Part shown: piece by piece, positions 52,522 to 62,659 of the stretch
Numbering within the stretch: the first letter of the stretch is position 1
Layout of the letters: the number at the start of each line of letters is the position of its first letter
NCBI RefSeq assembly: GCF_010183535.1
Contig: NC_071328.1
Span: 12,524,001 to 12,588,000, forward strand
DNA: 64,000 bases
Source of the DNA: Caenorhabditis remanei
Taxonomy: Eukaryota > Nematoda > Chromadorea > Rhabditida > Rhabditidae
Direction: 5' to 3'
Translations under genes and position numbers: made by a program
Notes under the pieces: generated by a model
Database searches by the model: none
The model's input: the letters and a program-made list of their open reading frames with translations, nothing else
What the model was told of the DNA's origin: nothing

Positions 52522-55244
52522 TCAATTCTTCTCATTCGATCCCCCTTTAGCAGTTTTCTCCATTGACATGCTCATCTTTCTATGAAGTTTTCGAATGGAA
52601 GCAATCGCATTGTGACGCTGAAAAAGCGCCAAAATCAGTTATTAGCTCGGCACAGTTCTTACAACTGCGCTCCACCGAAATTCGCTTGAAAAATGTCTCA
52701 TTTTCTCTGAGTCTCTCAATTTCGCTCTGTTTTCTTCGGTTTCGGTAGAGCGCGGTTGTAAGAAGCGTGTCGTGGTAATAAAAACCCCAAAAATGGATAC
52801 TTACATCATATTTGACATTCATATTCTTTTTCAAGTCAAACGTGATATTCGACACAATACAAGTGTTCAACTGAAAGTTCTCCACTTTCACTGGAGCCAC
52901 CGGACCCTCTTCTACAGTAGTCACGTCAATAGTGCGTGCCGGGCGGTTGTTGTCATTACCCTGTCTTCTCTTCTCGTACCGTTGGATGGCATCTGAAATA
53001 AATTGGCAATAGAGCGCAGTTGCATCATAAATGTTATACCTTCACTCAATTCCACCAAATTCTTCATAGTATTGTATGAAATCGCTTCCGGACTCTGGTA
53101 TTCATTGATGTCTGCCAGTGTGTCTGCTGGAGCGAGCGAGTCGAATTGATGGCTGAAATTAAAATATCTAGAGATTCAGATTGAAAAATGAAGCTCCTCA
53201 CTCCTCCGGCAACTGAGTTCCTCTCGTCATTTTACACTCGATGAAAATATCGATGAGGTCAAACCAACTCTTCTCATCGAGTTCCAAATTGTCTTCCGCC
53301 AGCGCTTCCACCAATTCTTTATTCGTTATCGCCACACCATTCGCATCTCTCATAATTTCAGTGGTGGGTTGCGAGTCGACAACCCAAATTGGTTCACCGT
53401 TTGGTTTGAAGAAGTTTGTGATTTCGGTGCTCGACGTCTTCGGTACGCCTTTTTTCAGTTTACTTCTGATACTTCGCACCGAGTAGTTGAGTTGGCTCGA
53501 TTCGGGCATTCTCTCGAGATGCTGAAAAAACTATATGTCGCGGTGGAGCGCACTTGCATACCTACCGCATCTTCGGTCCGCCGACGTGCTCTATGGGACT
53601 CCTTCAAAAATTTGAAAAAGTTGTTCGCCATCTCCGGGTTGAACTTCTTTGCAGTCTTCTCCTCATTGTCTGACGGCTCTTTTGATCCATCCGATTTGGT
53701 TTCGTCTGCAATTAAAATCTAGAATAAACAGCAAAAAGTTGTCTACTACAACAATGTAGAGAATTTTATACAGATTATTTTTGTAGTTGACAACTTTTTG
53801 ATAGCTATAAAGCGTGAGGAGATATACCTGTTTGAAGAAAGAGCGCTGTTTTCGCTAGGAGGGAGGGGAGAGATGCAGACAACGAGACACTCTAACTGTC
53901 TGCGTCTCTCAGAGTTTCTCAACAGAGCGCGTATGCAAAACCTACGTGACGATCTTTTCTTTTTCGAATCCGATGATGTGTGCGATTTTTTCTTTCTTGG
54001 GTCATTAGCTGAGCCACCGGGACCGTCGTTTTCACTGGATGTCTGAAAGTGCGCTCTATCGAAGGTTTCTCAGTAGAGCTCACTTACCTTAAGATCAATG
54101 GATATCGATTGAAGATCTTTTTTCTTTTTTCGAATCGTCGTTTTTGGCGGATCCTTCTCGACTTTCTCCTGTAAAACCATAAGTACGCTCTACTGACAAT
54201 CCCATAGAGCGCATTTGCTGACCCCTCCCCTCTCACATTTTTCTTTTTCCTTGTCGTATGCTTCCCCTCTTTCGACAAATTCGGAGAACTTTGTGTCGGA
54301 TCTTTGTGAAGATTTTGAAGTAACGGATTAGTTATGACTGGAATCGAAGCGATCACCACTGCCGGAGGCGCTGGTTGAGAAGGTGTGTTCGCAGGAGATG
54401 GGGATTTCGATGTAGTTAGGACAGGATTTGAGACTGCTTTCGGTTTTTGAGTTCCTCTGCGACATCTGGAATAGTTCAGGATGATTAGGGAATGAGAAAG
54501 TTTGGTCGACAGGCGGCTCCGTGACGTGAATTTGAAAAAGAGAGAAAAGTCAAGTAGAATATTTAAATTTTTAGGTTTTGCATCTTCGCTCTGTTGAGAA
54601 ACTCTGCGAGAAACGCAGACAGTTTGAGAGTTTCGCTGTCTGCGTCTCTCCCCCTTCGCCCCTAGCAAAAATGGAGCTCTTTCTTCAAACAGGTATATCT
54701 CCTCACGCTTTATAGCTATCAAAATGTTGTCAACTACAAAAATAATCTACATAAAATTCTCTACATTTTTGGAGTAGACAACTTTTTGATAGCTTTACTA
54801 GTTTCTTAGATACATGCTTTCGAAGACCCAATTACATGTAGAATGTAGAATTGGTCAGTGTAATTTGTCACAGTAGACTGCGAAGAAGTTCTACCCGGAG
54901 ATGGCGAACAACTTTTTCAAATGTTTTGAAGGAGTTTCATAGAGCACGTCGGCGGACCGAAGATGTGGTAGATAGCAGAGTTGCATGGAATTCCGACTTC
55001 CGACTTCCGGGCATTTTTATCATTTGGACTTCCGAGTTCCGACTTCCGGATAAGAAAAATCACTTCCGACTTCCGACTTCCGGATAAGAAATGTTCACTT
55101 CCATGCAACTCTACTAGATAGCTCCTTTTTCCCATTTTACAACTTTTTAGTCCCCCACCCAAGAACTCACTGTGATTTGCCTTGCTTTCGTCTACCTTTC
55201 TCTTCTTTTCTACGAACTGGTATATTGAGAGAACCCGGTATCAT
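52522..55244 (-). CDS. uncharacterised 445-residue protein, first gene of a possible operon
   Basis: Minus-strand exons 55244-55171, 54465-54237, 54168-54088, 54042-53946, 53705-53566, 53521-53202, 53152-53040, 52992-52805, 52617-52522; every phase agrees. The N-terminal third is basic and Ser/Pro-rich (VRRKEEKGRRKQGK; SPSPANTPSQPAPP; IRKKKKDLQ; SDSKKKRSS), suggesting nuclear location. The C-terminal two thirds look folded: NPEMANNFFKFLKESHRARR, an acidic/aromatic ELDEKSWFDLIDIFIECKMT, then QYEKRR-like QRYEKRRQGNDNNRPAR and a strand-rich VENFQLNTCIVSNITFDLKK. I do not recognise the family. Exons 2-4 are bracketed by inverted half-elements, and a broken inverted copy of exon 5 lies at 54877-54970 inside intron 1. 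It precedes mdt-18 by 287 bases. Confidence 0.75.
52640..52780. repeat. family A element in the last intron of the 445-residue gene
   Basis: ACAACTGCGCTCCACCGAAA and TTTCGGTAGAGCGCGGTTGT inverted arms; ends ATTAGCTCGG and CGTGGTAATA. Confidence 0.85.
53735..53935. repeat. half family D element, forward arm of an inverted pair
   Basis: Shares TAGCTATAAAGCGTGAGGAG, CAAACAGG/CCTGTTTGAAGAAAGA and CTGTCTGCGTCTCTC with 54575-54760 in opposite orientation. Ends beside the donor at 53945. Confidence 0.75.
54575..54760. repeat. half family D element, reverse arm of an inverted pair
   Basis: TCTTTCTTCAAACAGGTATA and CTCCTCACGCTTTATAGCTA are the reverse complement of 53800-53840. The two arms flank exons 2-4 of the 445-residue gene. 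Confidence 0.75.
54877..54970 (+). pseudogene. inverted broken copy of exon 5 of the 445-residue gene
   Basis: About 94 bases here match 53566-53665 of that gene read from the other strand (shared GAGATGGCGAACAACTTTTT and AGAGCACGTCGGCGGACCGA). One inserted base (AAATGTTTTG against AAATTTTTG) breaks the frame. The upstream 54783-54870 matches about 57762-57852 in acdh-1 intron 2, so a chimaeric repeat is likely. Confidence 0.8.
54984..55105. repeat. short tandem repeat, CTTCCGA type
   Basis: Repeats of CTTCCGACTTCCG with variants, interrupted by two blocks of GGATAAGAAA. Confidence 0.75.
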
Positions 55245-57053
55245 TTCTGACAGCTTTTAGAAAAAATAATGAACGAATGGGAGATAAGATAGTTGGGGGG
55301 GGGGGGGGGGCAAGAAAGTTCAGACGTGTTTGAAAGGTGGAACACGTGGAAATGGAAATTTGAAAAGTTGAGGTTTTCTGGAATTGTGGACCTTTTGAAA
55401 CACAAATTCCCGGGTTTAGTACCTTTGAAAATGCCTGTAAATGAGTTTTTTCAACAAGAAGAATTTTCGCCACACAATACACAAATCCTGTATTATAACG
55501 GCATGCCGTTATATTTTACAACTGCCTCCCAGAGACATTTTGTGGTTTCAGAAACTCATTAAAATTGATCAGAAACATTTTTTGGACGTTCTATTCGCTG
55601 ATCAAGAAGTCATTGCTGATTCTAATAAAAACCAAAAAAACAAACACCGGGATAATCATATTCTTGAATTCAAAATTTTGATGGGGTGCCGTTACCCTCA
55701 AAATCACCACAACTAGGGAGGGTCCGTACAAAAAAGTTGTCAACTGCAAAAATGAAGATCTACCTTTGTTCTGTATGGTTTATGCATGATTTACTTTGTG
55801 GGACAATCAGTGATACCGTAATACCCTCTCAAAGATGGTCATTTTCAACTGAAAAAGACCAAGTTGTATATCTTACTGCACGGTACTGTATGAAACTATC
55901 AAAAAGTTATAAACTAAAACATGTAGTTGTAGGTTTTATCTACCTAAACTTATAAGTTTTATTGTTTTCTACACTATCCCACTCTCTCAAAATATCCACT
56001 GCTCTCCAATGGACACCCTACTCTTATTTATTCCAGATTATCCAGTAAAACAGTAAAAATCAAAATTAGTGAGTACACCTTTGAACTTCATACCTTGTAT
56101 TTAAAGAGAAAGAAGAAGTAAAATCAAATAAATAGTGATCAAAGTTCACAATCAGATCTGCGACACCCCCCGACAACACGTTGTGTTGTGAATGAACATG
56201 TACATTTAGTTTGCTGATAAGACGGGTGCAAAGATGAAAATGAATATGGGAAGAATATGGGAAACAATGGAGGAAAATTCGTTTCGAAAATAAACTGATT
56301 CAGAATGAAGTCCCACGGTATACAAGGTTTCAAAATGTTTCACACAGTTCTAGAAGGTCCGGGACGTTTTGAAACCAGACGGTTGGAAATCGAGACACTT
56401 GGGAACCGAGACGTTTCAAAACCATTACACTTCGACACGAAACGGGAAAAAAATAACAAAAAACGAGACATTTTCTTTACAATTTCATGCGAAAAGCCTC
56501 ATTTCTCAGTAAATGTTTTCGCGTTTTGGGTTCAAAATACGATTTTCGAGTCTAAATTGAGCAAAAACAGCATTTTAGGCTCATTTTTGAGTTTTGGGAT
56601 GGTTTTTCCAGATCTTCGTGAAAAATCTTGGTGTTTCTAGCTTAAGACTGCAAGTTGGACTGTAAATGGGATTAATATCACGGTTTTGTTGGCAACTTTG
56701 GACTGTTATCTTCACAAAAAAGGACTTGTAATGTGAAAAATCTGAAATTCTAGGCGTTTTGCTCGAAAATCGGTTAAATTCGATTTTTTTAAAACCAAAT
56801 TTGAGCAAAACTAAATTCATTTTTCATTTTTTTACTGGCTCTGGTTTCGAAACATCCAAGAACTTTTAGCTTCAATTTCCAAAAAAAAAATTGTCTTCTT
56901 ATTTTTGCTTGATGCGTCTGTGACCATCTTGTGAACTGTGATGTGCCTCCTCTCCCTTCCAAGTGGGCGGATCTTATTTGCTACAGTAACCCCTCCCCTC
57001 CGCCCCATCAGTACATAAGGTCCCCCACTTTCCCTTTCCCTACCATTTTCATC
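55245..57053. promoter_or_regulatory. intergenic: divergent promoter region of acdh-1 and the 445-residue gene
   Basis: Contains a run of 16 G (55295-55310), a family D arm (AAGTTGTCAACTGCAAAAAT at 55735) and GGGACGTTTTGAAACC-like inverted words near 56360-56425. TACAGTAACCC-type words lie at about 56980. C. elegans acdh-1 is induced by propionate or low vitamin B12; which bases respond here cannot be told by eye. Confidence 0.5.
55295..55310 (+). repeat. G16 homopolymer
   Basis: Sixteen G in a row, able to form a G-quadruplex. In C. elegans such tracts need the DOG-1 helicase to avoid deletion. Confidence 0.9.
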
Positions 57054-59787
57054 ATGTCTTCATTATCTTCTTCTTCATCAAAAATCTTCAAACACGCTCT
57101 ATCGCTGACCGCCAGACGTCATTCCTACAGTACTGCACTCGCCACCTCCCACCGACCAAATGATGATGTTACAGTACCCCCAGTGCCACCTGTAAACTTG
57201 TTATCGGAAAATGAGAACTTCTTTGTGGAGACTGGTTAGTAGTGATCCTTTAACTGAATTTATATTAAAAAAATAATTTTCAGTTCGAAAATTCTCCCAA
57301 AATATTGTAAGACCGCTGGTCAGGGAGATGGATAAAAACTCGAAGATGAACCCGATTGTGACGAAAGGAGCATTTGAAAATGGGGTAGCTCTTTGTTGCT
57401 ATTTTTGGGAAAAACCGGAATGTTATGAACCAGAAATTTAGAGTAATAATGTTTTTACAAAGTTATATTAAAATGGTGTGTAGGTTGAATTAAGAGTGGT
57501 CAAACGATTTTATCCTAAATGATTTTTTCTTTTATAGTAAACATTCCGGTAGATCGAATTTAAATCTTCATTTTTGTAGTTGACCACTTTTTGATAGCTC
57601 CACCCACTTTTGAGATATGCGCATTCAAAATATAACTGTTTATCTTCCAAGGCGGATATCTTAAAAGTAGGCGGAGCTATAAAAAGTGTTCAAGTAAATT
57701 AATTAAACTAATGAAATGTGTAAAATTTTATGGTGATTCATTTCATAGTTAACAACTTTTTGATAGCTTTACTAGTTTCTTAGATACATGCTTTCGAAGA
57801 CCCAATTACAAGTAGAATGTAGAATTGGTCAGTGGAATTTGTCACTGTAACTTGATGGTCAGTGTAGAAAAGGTGGTCAGTGTAAAATCGATCAACTCTG
57901 AGAGCCCGTAATTGACAATTTTTCCTAACTCTTCCGATTGTAGAGATAGACGTTTTTGAAGTAAAAACAATGGATTTGCTAACTATCAAAGTTAAGCGTT
58001 AGAAGTGATCTTTTTCAATTTTTATGTTTCTTGAAAATAAAGCAACTGTGTATTGACGGGATCTTAAAGTTTACTATGTTTTATAGGAAATGACGAAGTT
58101 CAAAAATGTTATGATAAACATATGTGTCAGATCACCTAAAAGTCCCTATTTTATAGCTAATGGGTGTCCATGTCCCTGAAGAATACGGTGGCTCCGGCTC
58201 CACCTTCTTCGACGCAATGATTGTAATCGAAGAGCTAGCAAAGACCGATCCATCTGTCTCAGCAATGGTCGGAATCCACAACACTCTGCCTGTTTCAATG
58301 ATTGTTGAGCATGGAACTGAAGAGCAGAAACACAGATATCTCCCTGATTTATGCTCAGAATCTCTCGCTTCTTTCTGTATCTCTGAGTCTGGAGCCGGCT
58401 CTGATGCATTCGCTTTGAAGACTGTCGCTAAGAAAGATGGAGATGATTTCTTGATTTCTGGCTCGAAGATGTGGATTACTAACTCAGGAGAAGCACAAGT
58501 TTTCGTAGTGTTTGCAAATGCGGACCCAAGTCAGAAATACAAAGGAATCACTTGTTTCATTGTGGAGAGAGGTGCAGAGGGTCTTACGGTGGATAGAGAG
58601 GTACAGTAACCTACAGTAACCCAAAAATTATATGATTACAGGAAGACAAACTGGGAATCCGCGCATCTTCCACGTGTCAGGTACACTTTGATAATGTCAG
58701 AGTTCACAAGTCGGCGATTTTGGGAGAATATGGGAAAGGTAATTTTTTGCAGACTTGCAAAATTTCGGCCCGGAGTCAAACAATGTGCCAAATCCTATGT
58801 AGCTTTGAGTTTTTATCAACACTTAAAAACATTTTTGAATAGTTTTCAACGTCAGAAATGAAATTTCCCGGTTATTTTGATGTAAAAATCACATTTTGGC
58901 GTTAAAAATAAAATAATTCAACTTTCGCAAACTTTCAACTTTAAAGGCGCATATCTCAAAAGTGGGCAGGGCTATTAAAAAGTTGTCAACTATAAAAATA
59001 TAGCCCTGTTTTTGATCTGAAATTTTGAAAAGCTTGTTTTTTGTTTGCTAAGCCAACTTTTTAGATATGCGCCTTTAAAGATAGCTATTTCAACAAGATC
59101 ATCATAGATAAGCATTCTAGCGCCGCAGGCATACCAGTACACTTTTTTCGAAAGGAACTTTCCAAAACTATCAAAAAAATGTTTTTGGGCCGTTGCAAGG
59201 AAATTCGATCGACAATTTGATGAAAACATTCCAGCCTACAAATACGCGATCGAGTGTCTCAACGCTGGAAGAATAGGAATTGGTGCTCAGATGCTCGGAT
59301 TGGCTCAAGGATGTTTCGACCAGACAATTCCATATCTTCAGCAGAGAGAACAGTTCGGAAAGAGACTTATCGATTTTCAGGTAAATATTTGTGCATCATA
59401 GTCATCCCCCAATAGGATTCAGGGTCTCCAACACCAAATCGCTCAAGTCCGTACTGAAATCGAGGCCGCCCGTCTTCTAGTGTACAACGCTGCTCGTATG
59501 AAGGAGTACGGTATCCCGTATGTTCGTGAGGCAGCCATGGCAAAACTGTTTGCGTCTCAAGTAATCTATCTGAATCGCTTCTCTCCTAACTATCCCATTT
59601 CCAGGTGGCCACCTCAACATCTGCTCAATGTGTGAAGTGGTTGGGAGGAGTGGGTTTCACGAAGGAGTTCCCGGCGGAGAAGTTCTATAGGGATGCAATG
59701 ATTGGAGAGATTTACGAGGGAACTTCGAATATTCAATTGAATACGATTGCTAAGCTTATTGATAATGAGTATAAGTTGAGGAGTTGA
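57054..59787 (+). CDS. acdh-1: acyl-CoA dehydrogenase, short/branched-chain type (ACDH-1)
   Basis: Mitochondrial FAD enzyme; in C. elegans ACDH-1 starts the B12-independent propionate shunt. Exons 57054-57234, 57284-57384, 58157-58600, 58642-58738, 59235-59380, 59423-59560, 59605-59787; 429 residues. The start [20 protein letters not shown], rich in Ser with basic residues and RRHSYST following, is a good presequence; the frame is open upstream to 56931, but the ATG at 57054 gives the expected protein. Motifs: [49 protein letters not shown], and [15 protein letters not shown] with the catalytic Glu. The last three exons have the same lengths (146, 138, 183) as those of acdh-3. Name from family plus remembered C55B7 neighbours dbr-1 and mdt-18; other acdh members are possible. 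Confidence 0.88.
57555..57855. repeat. family D arms and shared repeat in acdh-1 intron 2
   Basis: GTAGTTGACCACTTTTTGAT and GGCGGAGCTATAAAAAGTG form a coreless pair. 57762-57852 (AGATACATGCTTTCGAAGAC) recurs at 54783-54870. Confidence 0.75.
58925..59080. repeat. family D arms in acdh-1 intron 4
   Basis: GGCGCATATCTCAAAAGTGG and TTAGATATGCGCCTTTAAAG are inverted; AAAAGTTGTCAACTATAAAA at 58978. Confidence 0.7.
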
Positions 59788-60342
59788 GAAGTGTTCCGTA
59801 TTCTTGGATTTTTGTACATTTGACTTTACTAATTTTTTTTAAATTTTGTGGTTTTTTGAAAACCGACAATATAAAATTATTGACCTGAAGAGATTGTGTA
59901 GATACAGTTACAGTAACTCAAAGCAACAGTAATCCAGATGAGAGATACAGAAATCCAAACACCTGTAGGTATATCATCAGAAGTTTAAAACATTTTTGGG
60001 GCATTCCCATGTGAGTTAACTTTTTATCCAAAAAATCAACTAGCTGAGAAATTAAGAAACTGAATCACATACTTTTCAAAAATCCGCCAGATTTGAACAA
60101 TTCCGAGTTTTCCATTTTTTGCCAAAAACAAAGAGAAAACTGTCGAGGAAAATTGTTTTTCCAAATACCGTCCGTCTTAAATCGAAAAATTACTCGAAAA
60201 TCGGCAGTTTTAGTTTTAGCGCTGCTTAGCAGAATGTCTTCCTTTTCGAAACGTTTTCATAATTTTCTTTTCGCTTTTATTGCGTCGTTTTGAGAAAAAA
60301 CGGGTTTAAGAGAGGAAAATCGAAAAAATACGACGTTTTTAG
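59788..60342. other. intergenic, AT-rich, 3' of acdh-1
   Basis: Carries the acdh-1 3' end, with a weak AATATAAAA word near 59870 and TACAGTAACTC words near 59905. No gene seen. Confidence 0.6.
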
Positions 60343-60997
60343 GTCCCAGTGTACAAAATGGGTCGAATGTTCATCTACGACATAGTCATTTAGATGTGGA
60401 AGAATTCGAGCATTATGCACTTGATCACGTGGATATGGCATTCGAGAAGGTTGAACAAGTGAAATATAATCAAACAGTTGTTCTCAAAGAAGATTCTGGA
60501 GTTCACTTCACGGCGATGCCCGCTGGACACATGATTGGGGGATTTATCTGGAGAATTTGTCGAGTTGCGGGAGAGGATATTATCTATTGTGTTAATTTCA
60601 ATAACAAGAAAGATAGAACCATTGCTTTTGGCAAAATTTGAGTTTTTTCTCTAAATTTAACCACAAAAACAGCTGGTGACAAAGGGAACAGAAAGGAGAT
60701 TGTATGATTGTGATTGATACGGCTGGAAGATTTCTGGAATTGGCACATTTGTTGGATCAGTTGTGGGAAAAGTGGGTGAATCGGAATACTCTGATCGATA
60801 TTTCTGGATAGCTAAAGGGATTCTGAATCCGTTGGGATCTTTTCTCTTCTAATCCATATTTTTAACAGATTTAGAACCCTCTTCAGCTTCAAAGAGTCAT
60901 CCGTTTTCATGGAAAACTCGAGTTTTCTCATATAAAAATGTGTTTTTTCAGTGCCGACGCTGGACTCTCCGCATACAATCTCGTCATGATGTCTCAG
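60343..60997 (+). pseudogene. decayed internal fragment of cpsf-2 (CPSF100)
   Basis: CPSF-2 is a metallo-beta-lactamase-like subunit of the mRNA 3'-end cleavage complex. The plus strand reads YKMGRMFIYD, then after a frameshift HLDVEEFEHYALD, FEKVEQVKYNQTVVLKED, FTAMPAGHMIGGFIWRICRV and EDIIYCVNFNNKKDR; then broken pieces matching MIVIDTAGRFLELAHLLDQL; then an exon-like DAGLSAYNLVMMSQ after a TTTTTTCAG acceptor. Frameshifts, stops and missing ends show it is dead. Kept introns mean it came by DNA duplication, not retrotransposition. The parent gene is not in this window. Confidence 0.85.
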
Positions 60998-61014
60998 GTA
61001 TTTAGGCGTAAAAA

Positions 61015-61385
61015 TAATACACATGGGGCGGGGCTAATTAGGCTCCGCCTCCTTGAGAAAGGGGGCGGGCTAAGTATATCTCTTATTATTTTATCAATTC
61101 ACGTTTACAAAAGGTATTTAGGTAGAAAAATAATACACAGGGGGCGGGGCTAATTAGGCTCCGCCTCCTTGACAAAGAGGGTGGGGCTTATTAAGCTCCG
61201 CCTCCTTGGAAAAGAGGGCGGGGCTAATTAGGCTCCGCCTCCTTGACAAAGAGGGCGGGGCTAATTAGGCTCCGCCTCCTTGAAAAAGAGGGCGGGGCTA
61301 ATTAGGAATCCACGTTTACAAAAGGTATTTCGGCATAAAAATAATACACAGGTTGCGGGGCTAATTAGGCTCCGCCTCCTTGAAA
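61015..61385. repeat. GC-rich minisatellite
   Basis: Unit of about 37-40 bases, GGGCGGGGCTAATTAGGCTC then CGCCTCCTTGAAAAAGA, repeated about eight times with two longer spacers carrying TTTACAAAAGGTATTT. Each unit has inverted GGCGGGGCT/GGCTCCGCC parts and can fold as a hairpin. Confidence 0.85.
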
Positions 61386-61627
61386 AAGTTCTAGTCTGCT
61401 TTCGTGCAACACAATTCGAGAGACAAGACGGAATGAATGTTGAGTGAAAAAAGAATCCGTGAACTTCGCAAAAAAATGCAACAAAAAATATTTGTTTTTC
61501 ACGTTCGCCTACCGTAACCTGACCTCTTAGCCTATTTTACGTGTATTCATTCCTTCGTGGATTTTTTCTGAAATATTGATTCATTCCCAAATCAACTAAC
61601 TCAACTCAATCAACTAATCAACTAACA

Positions 61628-62057
61628 ATGGCGGAATTCCGCAAGCATTCATGCGAAGATTGTCAACGGCTCTTTCGCAGACCGTCTGGTAAGAATTGAA
61701 AATCACATTCTGCGAACAAAATTATCAACTTTCAGAACTCGAGAGACATCGGGAAAAGGTGCACGGAGATTCTCCTTATCTCTTCTGCCAACACGAAAAC
61801 TGCTCCTTCAAGTCACCGTAAGTAGCTGAACAATCTATTCTTGATTTGAGTTGAAATAATTCAATTTCAGCTACTACCGAAGTCTGGCCAGACACATCGA
61901 GCAGAAACACCGGTGCACGAAAAGCGAGTCGAAAAGAAAAGGAGGAGCAGCCCAAATACGAGCTGACGAAAGACTGAAGATGAATAAAGCGGCAACAATG
62001 CAGTGGTTAGATCAGGACCAGGATGACGAAGACAGTTGCAAGATTGGAGAGATGTGA
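61628..62057 (+). CDS. small C2H2 zinc-finger protein
   Basis: Exons 61628-61688, 61736-61817, 61871-62057 give 109 residues. Two C2H2 fingers: CEDCQRLFRRPSELERHREK followed by VH (Cys-X2-Cys, His-X4-His spacing), and FCQHENCSFKS…RSLARHIEQKH, where the two Cys are five apart, slightly unusual. After these comes a basic linker (KSESKRKGGAA) and an acidic end. It is probably a nucleic-acid-binding protein; targets are unknown. AATAAA lies near 62132. Its 3' end faces the second mdt-18. No orthologue recognised. Confidence 0.7.
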
Positions 62058-62659
62058 ATGGCACAATCAAAGAGGAACACGAGCCAGAGGCTGAAGAAGA
62101 ATACTCGATCAAACTCTTGTGTGAACAGTTTAATAAAATTAATATTTGTTAAATTTTTTTGTTTTCAATAGCTTTTTATTAGCAGAGAAAATTAGAGAGA
62201 GAGAAAGAGAACACTGATGCCTCTTCTCCTTCATCAATAGAATCTATGTGCTCCGTTTGCTCACCTAGTTTCAGAGTTCCACAGTTTCCAGACTTACAAA
62301 AATCTTTGATCTTCAGTTTCTCCTCCGATTTCTCCTGGAAAAAAGCGCTTTTCAGTATATTCAGCATTTTCAGACAACTTTTTCCAATAGTTAGGTATAG
62401 CACAAATTTTCATTTTTGTGTATTTGCAGCCAAATTTCGATACTTTCAGAGCGTTTTTTGTCAAATTTAGACATTTTCAGCTGGTTTTTGCTCATTTTCA
62501 GCAATTTTCTCAATATCGACTCTGCACGAATTTTTCACCATAATGATGATCATATTGTAGAAATCCAAAGTAAAAATTTGAGAAAAATTTTAAGTTTTAG
62601 GTGAGAAAATTGTGAAAATTCATAAATTAAGTACAAAAACAAGCGAAATAAGAATGAGA
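62058..62659. other. intergenic; one possible orphan exon on the minus strand
   Basis: 62334-62179 on the minus strand follows a TTTTTTCCAG acceptor and is open for 51 residues (EKSEEKLKIKDFCKSGNCGT…) to a TAA. I found no upstream exon to join, so it may be chance or a relic. From about 62578 on the sequence matches the 3' flank of mdt-18 copy 1. Confidence 0.4.

Noticed and set aside
61015..61385. Possible CRISPR array
   Set aside because: Spacers are not unique and the units are self-complementary tandem repeats; the genome is eukaryotic.
62179..62334. A last exon of another minus-strand gene
   Set aside because: Good acceptor and an open frame, but no upstream exon could be found before the mdt-18 copy; kept only as a note in the intergenic entry.
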